In this document: positions 10,201 through 19,324 of the stretch, piece by piece
How the letters are laid out: each line of letters begins with the position of its first letter
Position numbering within the stretch: the stretch's first letter is position 1
The notes under the pieces: generated by a model
Seen by the model: only the letters and a program-made list of their open reading frames with translations
The model's database searches: none
What the model was told of the DNA's origin: nothing
Translations under genes and position numbers: made by a program
Assembly: GCA_027576995.1 (NCBI GenBank)
Contig: JANBQC010000296.1
Span: 1 to 33,313, forward strand
Length of the DNA stretch: 33,313 bases
DNA from: Dimargaris cristalligena
Taxonomy: Eukaryota; Kickxellomycota; Dimargaritomycetes; Dimargaritales; Dimargaritaceae
Reading direction: 5' to 3'

Positions 10201-13200
10201 CCCCTGCTCATACTCCGTATATTGCAAAACCAGGGCGCCCGCGGCCCAATCGCCGAGGCAATGAAACCAAGCCGACTGTCGGGACGTCGACTGGGGGTGT
10301 GCACGGGAACTTTTACGGTCACCCGACGGAAAACGAATCGTCCTACTTTAGTGGGGTTGGGCTCCGCGAAGCCCACCTCGGTGGGACTTCTTCCCCCCAG
10401 CAACGGCAGCCGTACCCCCCTTCGCCCCTAAAATCCGTCTACCCGGGAACCGGACCCTCCCAGCAACACCAGCCGAGTTATGCTACTTCGGTGGACGACC
10501 ACCCGCTCAGCCAATCCGCCCCCGTGGATCGGGTCCGTCGGCTGAAGGCTCGGCCGTCCTTCCCGGCCCTTTCCAACGCCGATAACGACGACGACGACGA
10601 AGACGATGACCACCGGCGTCTCAGTTTCGATACGAAATCGTCCGTCCCGCGAAGCCAACGCCTGGCCGATTTACGTGATATCCTAGCCTCCCGCCCCGAC
10701 CTGACTGACCACAATATCGTCGCCCACTTACCCAGTGTCCACACCCCCTACGTCGGGCGATCCCCCACCCAGCCCTTCGGGGCCGCCCCAATCGACCCTA
10801 CCCGGGGCGAAGGCCCCTCGGTGAATATGCCCGCCACACCTTTTAGCGAAAATGTGGCGGACCATCCCATTCTGTCCACCCATTTCATCGAACAGACCCA
10901 CGAAATGCAACTCCGCGAACACTGTCACTACCCCGATGCCGTGGTCCTTCCCAATGCCCACGAAATGCCCGAACCGAACCCCCTCGAAGGGTACCTGCTG
11001 CGGCGGCCCAAGCCCCACTCGTATATCGGTCGGTACCGACAGATGTTCGTCATGACCTTTGACCACCACCTCGTGTGCGTCTCGTCCTACCGGGCCAAAC
11101 AGTACGTGGAATCCGCCCTCCATACACCCGTGGAATCCCCCCCGCCCGACCAGCGGGACAACGATAGTATCCGTAACCCCTCGATCATTTCGTCGCACGT
11201 CAGTCAACCCCCCTCCCGCCGGGCCCAGCGGGAACCGACCCGTGACTTCACCGCACACCACCACTCCGCTTCGGCTTCGGCTTCGGCTTCGGGGCATCAC
11301 CACCATCCCAATATTCGCCAGGTCAAACAAAAACTCGGCAGTAAACATGCGGGAGCAACCAAAGAACAGGTGATGGTTCAGCGGAATAATCCTTACGCTA
11401 ATGATAATACGGTAGACTCGGCGGACTTTGTCATCCCCACCTCAATGCGGACCCGCCAACAGCGGGCCCGGAGTCGAGCCCCTTCGGCCCATCCCCGACT
11501 GCGGACATTATCCCGCTTGTTCGGCGCCTCCAAAGAAAACCTGGGCGACCTTGCCCCTGGACCGCTACTCCAGCCGGCCAGTTCGGCCTCCCCGGGGCAT
11601 CTCGGATATGCCGCTACGACGTCGGGGGGAGCTTCGCTGTCCCAGATTCCTTACCAGTACCATTATAGTACCCATGCCCGGCTAGGTACTATGCTACGGC
11701 ATGCGGGCGGGTTCTTTGACTTGACCCAGATTCGCTTTATTTACCCCGTGTCTTCCAGTGGGGTGTCCTACTTGTCGGATGCCGCTTCCCTCATGAATAT
11801 GCCCCTGGCCGACAGTCACTCCGAGTTTGCCACAGCGGGCCATCTTGGTCGGGGTGGGGCGGGCGCTCAGCCTAACCCTTACGGCAGTTACGCCAGTTCC
11901 CATTTCCCCCACCACCATCATCGCCCCAGTAAGGGGGTGCTCGCCCGGTTCGGCGAGAGCCTTATGTTCTGGCGCTCCAAAGCCGACGAGGACCACTATA
12001 CTTCGCATCCCCACCATGCAGCCCCCCCACCGGGGGGAGGAGGAGGACCCTCTCTCTATCGCCACGAGGTGTACCAAGTGGTAAATGACGGGCAGGGTCG
12101 GGAGCGGGAGGAGCGAGTCGCGGATGCGGCTTTGCGAAAGGAAACACGGTTCGATATCGTCATGAACAACGGTGCCGTCCTTCGACTCCAAGCGCCCACG
12201 AACGCCACTATGCGTGAATGGATCCGCCGACTCCTGGACCTCCGAACCTACTGGATCTGTCGCCTCCAAGCGGATGCCCGCCACCGCTCCGAAGCGGCCC
12301 GGGTTAATTTGGGCCTCCAGATCGATACGCTGGGCTGCGAATCGGACATTCCCGAATGGGAACAACCCCGCACCTACGCCGATCCGCTCGTCTGGAACGT
12401 CTGCCGGCCATTAGGATGTCGAACCATCACCATGTGCGGGTACCTGTTCCGTAAAAAGCGTCGCCATTCGCCGTTGAAACGGGCTTATTTCGTCCTGACC
12501 CGGGGCTATCTGATCGAATTTAAACCGGTGCAATACGCCAGTTACTCCACTGTCCAACCCGCGGCCCTGCGGCAGGTGTCAACGTGGCACCATGATCATG
12601 AGCAGGGCCACGGTCAAGGGCATGGACAGGGACCTGGTCGACATAGTCGGTGGAACTTAAACGCGAGTCGGACCACCACGGGGGGGCACAGTGGAGGAGG
12701 AGGTGGCGGTGGCATGGGCGGAGGTTCGGCCCACTCGCCGTCCGGAGGTGCTAGTACCCGGAGTCGACCCCACTCCTGGAACTCCGGTCGCAGTGCCCGG
12801 TCCTCCCAATACCCGAGCAGCCGAAATCCACCCCCCGATCTCGGGTCACCCCCGCCCCCGTTACTCGATGGGTTGCTCGACTACGAATCCATCCGCCGCG
12901 ACCTGCCAGGGGCCCCGGGTCGCTGGGCCGAGCAAGATAACGACGACATCTCCCGGAAATATTTCCGGCACCAGGAGAAGCGAGGGTCCAAACAATCTAC
13001 CCGCCACGGATTTTACCCCCGCGTCCGAGTCATTGCCCTCCAGGGCTGTTTTACCCTGTCCCGCTACATGGACGACATCACCTATCACTCACCTGATGAT
13101 CCCGGACGGGTGCGGCGCATCTACCCGGACGATGTCATGACCGGCGATAGTATCAAGGACTGCGTGTTTACCCTGTGGCAACCGAAGAAAATCCCCGTGA

Positions 13201-14138
13201 TGCCGCAGCAGGCCACCACGATACGGGCCCATATTCCGCCGGGAATTTTGGCGGGGGGCAGTAACGACAGCGGCCCGCATGGAACAGCAGCAGGGCTAGG
13301 CACCGCGCCCCATCAACCCGGTCATCACCCGCTCCCGAGTATGCCCGGGCCGAGTGCGGGATTGGCGAGCTACTTACCCTGCGGCATAGGCGGAGGGGCC
13401 GTAGGAGTCGTCAACGGCAGCGGACCCAGCGGGGGAGTCGATACCAGCTTAGATACCACTAGCCACGACGGTCGGACGGACGACGGGGATTCCCACCACA
13501 CGACGGGCGCCCCGTTCCCCCCTACCCACCATAATCGGGAATCCACGATTCAGCTCATGTCCGCCGCCGCCGGAATGAGCGGTCGGGGAAATCACTACGG
13601 GCCCCAGTCCTCGCCCTGTAGCGTGGCCTCGGATTTAATCCCTCCTCTACCTCCGGTGGGAAATATCTCGGCGCAACAATCGCCCGGGGCACCGTTGCTA
13701 GCCTCGAACCGGGTTGGTAAGTGTCCCGGTAGTAGTACGCCGTCCGTTGAGGTTGAAGAGTTCCAGACAAAACCCCGACACGGTGTTAAAGGTGACCCTA
13801 ACCCGCCCTTACACAACGCACATCAGCCCCGCCCGACCACCACAACTAGACTAGATGGTCCCCCAATGAGCGCCGCTGAAAGGGCCACGGCCGCAGCGGC
13901 CCGACAGGCGGGTCTTCCCCCGGCCATCCAACATGAGACGCTGGCCCAACAGGCCACCCGCACCTTTCCGCATTATGTCATTCCGGCCCTCGGGAAATGG
14001 AGCGAAAAATACTACGTGTTTAAAGCCCGTTCCCGATCCGAAATGGAACAGTGGGTGAGTGCAATTAATTACGAAATTGAACGGATTCAGTATCAGTCCG
14101 AACCCATTATTCGGAAAGGCGGTGAAGTAAAAAAATAA
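7254..14138 (+). CDS. SPO71: Spo71/Mug56-like multi-PH-domain protein (2294 aa)
   Basis: One uninterrupted ORF from ATG 7254 to TAA. After a Pro-rich disordered N-terminus, residues about 239-264 (VFIGPLTPDW...) fit the N-terminal Spo71 family domain. Three PH-like folds follow, each split by disordered inserts: strands at about 534-603 rejoined near 730-890 (SVWDVRTMAAFELIVE, long helix with RWIENRSL); 1242-1284 (EGYLLRRPKP...RQMFVM) rejoined at about 1605-1675 (MREWIRRLLDL); and 1728-1762 (CGYLFRKKRRHSPLKRAYFVL) rejoined at about 1923-1979 and 2247-2279 (KYYVFKARSRSEMEQWVSAI). In yeast, Spo71 recruits the lipid-transfer protein Vps13 to the growing prospore membrane through its PH domains. 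A membrane-extension or Vps13-adaptor role is therefore inferred. The protein is roughly twice the size of yeast Spo71; the surplus is His-, Ser-, Gly- and Asp-rich insert (SASASA at about 1338-1347, Gly run near 1814). Family assignment is from memory of motifs. Confidence 0.8.
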   Translation: MAHDFSDFNFVDSISPPQPQAASPPPIQLPHPPAPQRRVQPYLPPPQYLRPPESGGYSPRSEEIGTTTTAIAPVPKRRSILPEQVLPHQALHALKQTPNSRLNQQHPLTNIANDELPDWLEPPPKGKQPRPLRPAQVQSSTRWDGHHPLASAVSVASQADDGGSNIGNPRGGGGGRPPPGPGRTGTATSFTGSMASIRQIAASRSRLRLPKPPALKVIHPAVHHHSAAVEAVQAPVLRVFIGPLTPDWMTFSLKRRWRAYAPRDSTGTGPSPPPALSGPAGGDAPPQSHTRTIDHVGSMSIPLIREPTMALPADPDPLSSAGEGDEVFVGSPRSLLDDTPRLQSQRSNVTFRMRQSHAPRHSRSTISQYHTPMTMVTSTTTTSRAESFHTAADNMSVATTESLVYSPGRPLPDPYPSDPYAPHSRLHDPPRSPADRKSLRSQNSGHLARSPPGHGAPNPWFDHCQDEAATSLQSPSHPLDPDGGELVPNPDHQLADIQARVESSLLQNTHATIVLSRVAPVAMRRDYCRPEIAMMHYNEYSAPKCRIISDKWKHTTCMIQPGEINFYRRSTTKPALTIHLSSRTRLSLFSSLDNSLAITYFEQDSEQKSRHQYRRSLRHYYRSHQAKSISHRRVGTQRSLDLNVGRYNQEPHAANASGDTSQRTPTLPSSGGAFTPFNLSGIIHSANRVRPKRSRSHHHHRHASKKNITTAAAMSTSAAAASAAQSNKPVQAVIIRFPTAAEAKIWYRILHCHILHVTPIPRTIDLTCPTLSASPFRSVKVEIPLQALPVAASPTQGGSLSPEHPNLPFAAQFEITGPRSVWDVRTMAAFELIVESEWAGELARWIENRSLAVCMKRFDRIDWCVSNLTDGWDALDHKLVMEGYRIAQMMSEDDSDAMSEEDSAAAARERALRDRNTRLNMISSYKGAVPPTPGPGHYAATPDRLLLLSEDSKASPSYTFDASGGRDDGLGDDSPRSPTFRRPPAHTPYIAKPGRPRPNRRGNETKPTVGTSTGGVHGNFYGHPTENESSYFSGVGLREAHLGGTSSPQQRQPYPPSPLKSVYPGTGPSQQHQPSYATSVDDHPLSQSAPVDRVRRLKARPSFPALSNADNDDDDEDDDHRRLSFDTKSSVPRSQRLADLRDILASRPDLTDHNIVAHLPSVHTPYVGRSPTQPFGAAPIDPTRGEGPSVNMPATPFSENVADHPILSTHFIEQTHEMQLREHCHYPDAVVLPNAHEMPEPNPLEGYLLRRPKPHSYIGRYRQMFVMTFDHHLVCVSSYRAKQYVESALHTPVESPPPDQRDNDSIRNPSIISSHVSQPPSRRAQREPTRDFTAHHHSASASASASGHHHHPNIRQVKQKLGSKHAGATKEQVMVQRNNPYANDNTVDSADFVIPTSMRTRQQRARSRAPSAHPRLRTLSRLFGASKENLGDLAPGPLLQPASSASPGHLGYAATTSGGASLSQIPYQYHYSTHARLGTMLRHAGGFFDLTQIRFIYPVSSSGVSYLSDAASLMNMPLADSHSEFATAGHLGRGGAGAQPNPYGSYASSHFPHHHHRPSKGVLARFGESLMFWRSKADEDHYTSHPHHAAPPPGGGGGPSLYRHEVYQVVNDGQGREREERVADAALRKETRFDIVMNNGAVLRLQAPTNATMREWIRRLLDLRTYWICRLQADARHRSEAARVNLGLQIDTLGCESDIPEWEQPRTYADPLVWNVCRPLGCRTITMCGYLFRKKRRHSPLKRAYFVLTRGYLIEFKPVQYASYSTVQPAALRQVSTWHHDHEQGHGQGHGQGPGRHSRWNLNASRTTTGGHSGGGGGGGMGGGSAHSPSGGASTRSRPHSWNSGRSARSSQYPSSRNPPPDLGSPPPPLLDGLLDYESIRRDLPGAPGRWAEQDNDDISRKYFRHQEKRGSKQSTRHGFYPRVRVIALQGCFTLSRYMDDITYHSPDDPGRVRRIYPDDVMTGDSIKDCVFTLWQPKKIPVMPQQATTIRAHIPPGILAGGSNDSGPHGTAAGLGTAPHQPGHHPLPSMPGPSAGLASYLPCGIGGGAVGVVNGSGPSGGVDTSLDTTSHDGRTDDGDSHHTTGAPFPPTHHNRESTIQLMSAAAGMSGRGNHYGPQSSPCSVASDLIPPLPPVGNISAQQSPGAPLLASNRVGKCPGSSTPSVEVEEFQTKPRHGVKGDPNPPLHNAHQPRPTTTTRLDGPPMSAAERATAAAARQAGLPPAIQHETLAQQATRTFPHYVIPALGKWSEKYYVFKARSRSEMEQWVSAINYEIERIQYQSEPIIRKGGEVKK
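11267..11294 (+). repeat. In-frame GCTTCG hexamer tandem repeat
   Basis: About four GCTTCG/GCTTCC-like hexamers encode an alternating Ser-Ala stretch between two His clusters in the Spo71-like protein. It lies in the disordered insert of the second PH domain and may vary in length between strains. Confidence 0.7.
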
Positions 14139-14648
14139 TCTGTACCAACGTTGTGTGAATGTGCTGCTTTATGAATACCTTTCATTTTATCACCCTCTCT
14201 CTTTTCTATCAATTTTTTTTGGAGACATTGGAATTCATTAACTAATGCTTGGTTGGATCTTGATGACACTTTGGTTTGGGTACGGGGCCGTGCACATCAA
14301 TCCTTTTGATTATTTCGGCTTCTATTTTTTTTTAACATCCTTGATTTTCCTCCCTCTTACGCTTTTGTTCATGATTAAAAATAGACAATCCATTGTTTTT
14401 CAGACAGTTCTCATATACGTGTAAATGTGTAGTTATAGGTATTTTTTTGGCTATCCAATCACATGTGAAGGCAATGCAACTGGTCGGTTGTTTTGTTTAT
14501 ATGGCAGATTTTTAAGCCCTTGGGATTGTTTGTTATTTATTAGCTCTACCTCTTTTGACATATTGAGTAAATGATGTTATAAATAGATACATTCTATTAG
14601 TACTAATTAGAGTGATGCATTCCCCACTGATAAAACTAGTTAGGAACT
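14139..14648. other. 3' flank of the Spo71-like gene
   Basis: T-rich, with runs of 7-9 T near 14210 and 14325. No canonical AATAAA lies close to the stop. No gene seen. Confidence 0.4.
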
Positions 14649-14850
14649 GTTGCCCGAGTTCACCACTCTTAGTCTGTCAAGAGTCCTGAGGATAGGCTTC
14701 TAACAGTAGGTGGGGCTTAGGCTTGGCTAAGTGGGCTATTAGTATTAGGTATGGGGCACAGTACTAACTAATAAAGGCTAATTGCAGGTATAGGTGAGGG
14801 ATATGCAGTGGGCACACTTACTAGTCAGTACAAGGGCAGTGAGAGTATAT
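14649..14850 (+). repeat. Dispersed repeat alpha, copy 2
   Basis: It aligns with the reverse complement of 1-207 and with 32751-32855. Many differences from copy 1 are CpG to TpG or CpA; only one CpG is left. A perfect Pol III A-box match, TGGCTAAGTGGG, is retained at 14724-14735 on the plus strand, which is the same strand of the repeat as in copy 1. Confidence 0.8.
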
Positions 14851-15257
14851 AGTAGTTTATTAGGGTAAACTAGGGGGTAAGAATAAGCTGAAGGTTTGAA
14901 CTGGCCCCAATGGGGCCCAGTTATGTATATGTGGGGACAACTCCAGAGAGAGGTCCTAAGAGAAGGACACTACTAATACTAGGATAGGGTGAATAGGCAA
15001 CCTGGATGGCCGTGAGGACTTGGAAGACTCTAATGGTGACCAGAAGAGTCTTTGGATCAGCACTGGAGTAATTAGTGCAAAGCAAGGAGTCCAGAAGGGG
15101 AATAGTTATATGATATAGGGTAATCCCATAGTACTAGGGGTGACCATGGGAAGGTTAATATGGCACTATAAGGCCTAATAGAGATGGGTACCATTGTATC
15201 CGGATTAAGTCAGATTAGAAGGTCTAACAATTGGGTCAAAAAATATAAAGAGCACAT
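14650..15257. other. CpG-depleted block (likely decayed repeat DNA)
   Basis: About 600 bases hold only three CpG (near 14655, 15011 and 15201), although the neighbouring genes are very CpG-rich. It begins with alpha copy 2 and ends exactly where homology to the left F-box-like copy ends. There is no coding frame of interest. Probably transposon-derived and once methylated. Confidence 0.6.
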
Positions 15258-15258
15258 T

Positions 15259-15264
15259 TTTATT
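15259..15264 (-). promoter_or_regulatory. Poly(A) signal AATAAA of F-box-like copy 2
   Basis: AATAAA on the minus strand, 36 bases after the stop codon, as in the left copy. Confidence 0.6.
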
Positions 15265-15300
15265 TACAATACTAAATAACCACAGATCGGGTAGTAGAAA

Positions 15301-16527
15301 TCACCCATCTGTTGCCTGCTCTACAAATTCCCGATTTACAAGATTATTATACTCCTCGGTTGAAAGGAAGTGTATCTTCAACCGAGGAAGAGCCTGCTGT
15401 AAAGCCCGAAAACTGGGGCGGCTAGGCTTATATATGCCGAGTCGCAGTAAATAATGCTGCCTGTGTAGGGCTGGCAAAACCCATGCAGTTGCAATGTAGT
15501 CTACTGCAACCCACACATGTGTTAAAATAGTGGTCAATAATTTACTAGGCATGAGATCCCTGGTGAATATTGCATCGCGATGACACAAATCAAAGTGTGT
15601 CAACTGTGGACAGAAACGCAGTGCATAATTAATCTCCTGCTCATCACAGGTGCAATTAACTAGCCGCAATTTCTGAACATTGAACCCGGCTAGGTCAATT
15701 ACCCTCTTCAAGAGGTTGCTACCAAAAGCCACCTCGTGAAAAACCAGACTGGTAATTGACCCAGCCATTTGCTGGTTCATATGAAATGGCACCGCCTGAG
15801 GTGCTGCCAGGGCAATTGGGCCATGTGCAATTAGGCGCCAAAGCACCACTGTTCTGACATGATTGCACTGCCAAGTTGCCCACAGTACATCCAAGAGATG
15901 GCAAATGGCTGTGTCCTGTAGGACTAGGCGTCGTAAACTCTGGTGGCAGTTGAGTACGGCCTGCCATCTATGAGCATCCCAGTGGATGTGTCCAGCCAGA
16001 ACCAGTGTGCTATTATCATTTTCAATTCCATAAGGTAGTCTCTCTGGAATCAAAACGGGCCATGGGTTCATGTAGAAATTCGTGCGCATGGGGTTCACCA
16101 GTTTAAATTTCTCAACTTGTTGAATAGCTGGGCCCAAAAGGCGGACCAGCATTTGCAAGAGGGCGGGGTGGTACACTTCAATGACCAGCCTTTTTAGTTT
16201 TGCCAATATGTTGATGACACGGCCAAGGGTATCACAAAAACGGGGGTCGGCGGTAAATTCGCTATCCAATACCAGGGTAACTTGGTGGATATTTTCCCGG
16301 TATTTCCTTAAGACGCTGTGCATTTCATGGGCATCGGAGGAGCTCGTTGCAATGCGTACACGTCGAAAGCAAAAGGGACGGAGGACCTGTTCTTGGGCAC
16401 GAGCGACCGAAAATAACGATAGGATGTCTTTGTTGCGGGCATATTTGCTCAACCGATCTACGAATGTGCGATGTAGCTTGTCTGGTTGATGGTCAATGAG
16501 GTTGCTTCTGGTGAGTCGGCGGGGCAT
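15301..16527 (-). CDS. F-box-like/leucine-rich repeat protein, intact copy (408 aa)
   Basis: The ORF runs from ATG at 16527 to TGA at 15301-15303. Residues about 8-60 look like a degenerate F-box, with a leucine/aspartate helix (DKLHRTFVDRLSKYARN) and a closing FCFRRVRI resembling the usual 'LWRxVxI' end. Residues about 60-385 contain spaced Leu/Ile/Val segments typical of irregular LRRs. F-box/LRR proteins act as substrate receptors of SCF ubiquitin ligases; that function is inferred from layout only, and no cofactor or catalytic site is visible. Codon use is less GC-rich than in the neighbouring Spo71-like gene. The paralogue at 1460-2686 is broken. This copy has lost about 11 CpG itself, several with amino acid change (for example Arg to Gln and Ser to Leu), so it too may be degenerating. 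It could be an uncharacterised family. Confidence 0.65.
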   Translation of the reverse strand: MPRRLTRSNLIDHQPDKLHRTFVDRLSKYARNKDILSLFSVARAQEQVLRPFCFRRVRIATSSSDAHEMHSVLRKYRENIHQVTLVLDSEFTADPRFCDTLGRVINILAKLKRLVIEVYHPALLQMLVRLLGPAIQQVEKFKLVNPMRTNFYMNPWPVLIPERLPYGIENDNSTLVLAGHIHWDAHRWQAVLNCHQSLRRLVLQDTAICHLLDVLWATWQCNHVRTVVLWRLIAHGPIALAAPQAVPFHMNQQMAGSITSLVFHEVAFGSNLLKRVIDLAGFNVQKLRLVNCTCDEQEINYALRFCPQLTHFDLCHRDAIFTRDLMPSKLLTTILTHVWVAVDYIATAWVLPALHRQHYLLRLGIYKPSRPSFRALQQALPRLKIHFLSTEEYNNLVNREFVEQATDG

Positions 16528-17416
16528 GATAGGGTTTATTTTGTAATTTTAGTGGAATATTCTTGGCGTCGAAATGAGTGATAATAATTGTAGGGGTTTG
16601 GTGCCAGAAGTTTCGGATTTGTGGGTAATTGGGCAGCGGATTGGTCAAATGGTGGTGGATACTGCAAGGGTTGAAGTCGGGGGTGAATACTTAGTATCCG
16701 AGTGGCGCGTAGCTGAGAGAAGAAATGGGTGTAGGAAATAGGGAACGATGTATTGTTAATGATGGGTCTGGTTGGAGGGCCGGATGCCATCCTTTTATTC
16801 TCGTCAACGCCAATTGCTGAAGTACAGTGATCCCCGAGGCTACACCGCACTTCACATAACCTAGTTCATACAATTCCGGACTTCGATTTGGGAAGTAACA
16901 AAAAGTATATCACTCCTTCTGAAATTTCGAAACCCAACCTAACCTGTAGCTTGGCTACTTAGTCTTCTTCGTCGGCCATTAATTCGTTCCCAACCAAACT
17001 CGAAGGAATAAATGATGGTGGCGAAGCCACATTATCCTCGCAGTAAGCAATCAACTTGGCCGTATGCTTGACATGTCAAAGGGTGGCTTACAATCACCAA
17101 TGGCCTGGTTCCCAGTACCGTCGACCTCCTCCCTATCGACGCCCAAGTGCTATTTAGGAAATTACTTGGCTAAGAATCCATGACATTTCTCCTCTTATCA
17201 AGAATAATACCAGGCCCCTCAACAGTAACTATATTTTAATATGTGAAGACATAGTGGGTAACAACATTATAATCCAGTTTTGGTGGACGAAAGGTCCAGC
17301 GGTGAGAAAAAAAGTGCCCCCCCTAACAATGTCGAATACCCGGCTAGTCCTTCACTGTTTGTCATCTCGCCAGTTGGGATTCAAGTATACCACCAAAAGT
17401 CTTGAGAAGTTCCGTG
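16528..17416. other. 5' flank of the intact F-box-like gene
   Basis: Almost unchanged from the left copy as far as about 17091, with 5 differences. A branch-site-like TACTAAG followed by a pyrimidine tract and TTGCAG lies on the minus strand (left-copy equivalent 1290-1325), so a 5' UTR intron is possible. A small hairpin, GTGGC-GAA-GCCAC, lies at about 17018-17030 and is not conserved in the left copy. Confidence 0.4.
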
Positions 17417-17552
17417 TGGCAGAGGTTCAAACAGGCTATATAATGAAATAACCCCCGGATGAAGCAAAAATTACGGGATATAAATTAATATCTCGTATGT
17501 TTTCCCATACACGTCTTTCAAAACCCTATATAGCTGCGCCGAATTTTACCCA
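17417..17552. mobile_element. MITE-like element, copy A (136 bp, inserted in the right arm only)
   Basis: The element has imperfect ~30 bp terminal inverted repeats, ending internally in CTATATA (the CTGTATAA of other copies), and TGG...CCA outer ends. TG flanks both sides (17415-17416 and 17553-17554). The homologous place in the left arm (about 563-575, complement) runs straight across with a single TG, giving a filled/empty site pair. Copies B, C and D have the same length and ends. Confidence 0.7.
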
Positions 17553-18500
17553 TGTCAATATATGTTCTCTTTCATGCCCGGATAAGTGGTCATTTTCAAT
17601 GGTTTACTTCAATATGGACACTGTTATATTCTCATCAAGCTCACTAATCTGCCATTTGGCTAAGCATATGTCCAAGTACAATATACCCTTGGCCCTAAAC
17701 ACTTCCACATCAGATATCTGTATGGGCACTATCAGTGTTGGTAAGCATCGCAGAGATACTTCTCAATACCTTGTCGGCATTCGGCCAGTCAATATTTTAC
17801 TATGTGGTGACGCAACTGGTCTGGGTCTAGGTAGCTTTACCTTCGAGTATTAGAAGCCCGAATACCATATAGTTCGTCCTTGGGAGGGCAATCGCCTTGC
17901 TTTTGGTATCCACACGTTGACCTGGGCCATAGGCTGCGTTGGAAGCTGTGAATTGTCCACAACATGGGGTGGGTCATCGCCCATTCTTTATATATTTCAC
18001 TGGGTATATAAATGTCTAATATATCGAGGACATGTTTAACGCTATTATCGGTTGGCCCTAATTGCAGGTACTACCACATCCTTTATGACATGGCCGTCGC
18101 TTTTTACTGGTTTCCAATAGTGCCGCTTTCGTTTTGGTGTGGTTTGGATTTACATGTATGTTGAAAAATTTGTCCTGACGGGTCGATTACTATTTCCCGT
18201 TTCTAACCAATGATGTTGATTTATTTAGTTGCTCTATGTCCACTCACTGTAACCGCCTAAAATCCTATTTGCCGACTATACTATTCAATAAGACTAACCA
18301 TCTAGAGGCACCTACTGTCCTTTAGCTGTTTTTTTTATCCCTTCTATATGGTGTTACTGATACTCCTTTGATATTTCCAGCAGCCTTGTCATTAGTTTCA
18401 CCATTAAACTCGTTTATTATGCCTTGCTTTACTCTGCTAAAGCTGGTCTTTCTAGTCTCACATCAGAGTCCACATGACAAACAACCATTAACGGAGTCGC
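17553..18500. other. Gene-poor region
   Basis: 17553 to about 17656 belongs to the diverged end of the inverted repeat. An ATG frame 17497-17853 (118 codons) begins inside MITE A and has no recognisable motif, so I do not call it. A second dispersed repeat lies at 18225-18375. Confidence 0.4.
18225..18375 (+). repeat. Dispersed repeat epsilon, copy 1
   Basis: It aligns gap-poorly, though degenerate, with about 28830-28975. Shared words include TTCAATAA.ACTAACC, .TACCTACT and AGCT followed by a long T run. Its function is unknown. In the second copy it lies directly after a putative last exon and directly before MITE D. Confidence 0.5.
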
Positions 18501-18519
18501 GGGAGTCTGTTAGCCAGGG

Positions 18520-18960
18520 ACTTATTAAAAGGTGATACATGGATGGGTGTATTAATATATAGGATTCCTGGGTTATGTGCACTTACCAGTGGAGGATATA
18601 TAAGGACATCTTCAACAACTAGAGGCATATATATAGGTAAGGGTTATGGAATACATAATATATAAACACTAAGAAGTGATGGCTCATAAGCCAATAAAGT
18701 ATTTATATGCATAATGACAGCAAGGGTGTTGCCTAAGAATAGGAAGGTGGCACAGGAAGGCTATGGTGGGAACCAGAGGAATTGTTTGGATCTAAAGGGA
18801 AAGGTATTATGGCATAATCGTGATTTAATCATGTGATAGCTAAGGCAAGGGGCAAGACCATAATGGTGCAGATTATCCTGCTCGACTAAATGTCAGGTAA
18901 GTAATAAACCTAATTTTGACTGTATCTAACCAATTAGATAAGCAGTACCAAAACTTAGAA
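18520..18960. other. CpG-depleted block
   Basis: Only two CpG in about 440 bases. Rich in TATATA and AGG/TGG words, with no coding frame. Resembles the 14650-15257 block in composition and is probably decayed repeat DNA. Confidence 0.5.
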
Positions 18961-19186
18961 GGCAGCTGCAGCTGTGCTAAAATATGCCACTAGAAGAGGG
19001 AGTATGTAGATACCACATAGGCAAATGAGAAAGGCGGAAATTCTACATCTCAAGGCATGGATCCCATGCGACTTATCAATATAATTGTTATTACACCGAA
19101 GCTGCAGCCTAATCGGATGTAAGGCCGATTTATCTTCATTTTCAATTACGGCTCGAGCAATTTCAAGATGATTCGCCTTAATGATA

Positions 19187-19324
19187 TGGGTGAAGTTCAG
19201 CTTGGTTGTATAAGGTTTTAACCGATATGTGTATGGGAAAATCGGTGGGATGTTTATTTTCACCCAGTCGTATTTGCCTCATCAAATGGATTTTTCGTTA
19301 TACAGCCTTGTTGAACTACTCCCA
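19187..19324. mobile_element. MITE-like element, copy B (138 bp)
   Basis: Flanked by TA on both sides (19185-19186 and 19325-19326). The terminal inverted repeats read TGGGTGAAGTTCAGC..TTGTATAA at the left and, on the other strand, TGGGAGTAGTTCAAC..CTGTATAA at the right. The inner part shares GGATTTTTCGTTATAC with copy C. Confidence 0.75.

Larger units (their letters stand above)
15258..17656 (-). repeat. Right arm of the long inverted repeat (partner 474-2729)
   Basis: Minus-strand counterpart of the left arm. The near-identical core runs from 15258 to about 17091 and the diverged flank from there to about 17656. The flank carries MITE copy A at 17417-17552, which is absent from the left arm. 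The two arms enclose 12.5 kb (2730-15257). Confidence 0.85.

Noticed and set aside
7421..13816. Many long antisense and frame-shifted ORFs inside the Spo71-like gene, and likewise inside 23435-27154
   Set aside because: GC-rich codons suppress stops in other frames; these are shadows of the real genes.
17497..17853. 118-codon ATG frame
   Set aside because: Its first third lies in MITE A, the remainder is AT-rich with no motif, and part of it matches the diverged end of the inverted repeat where the left arm has stops.
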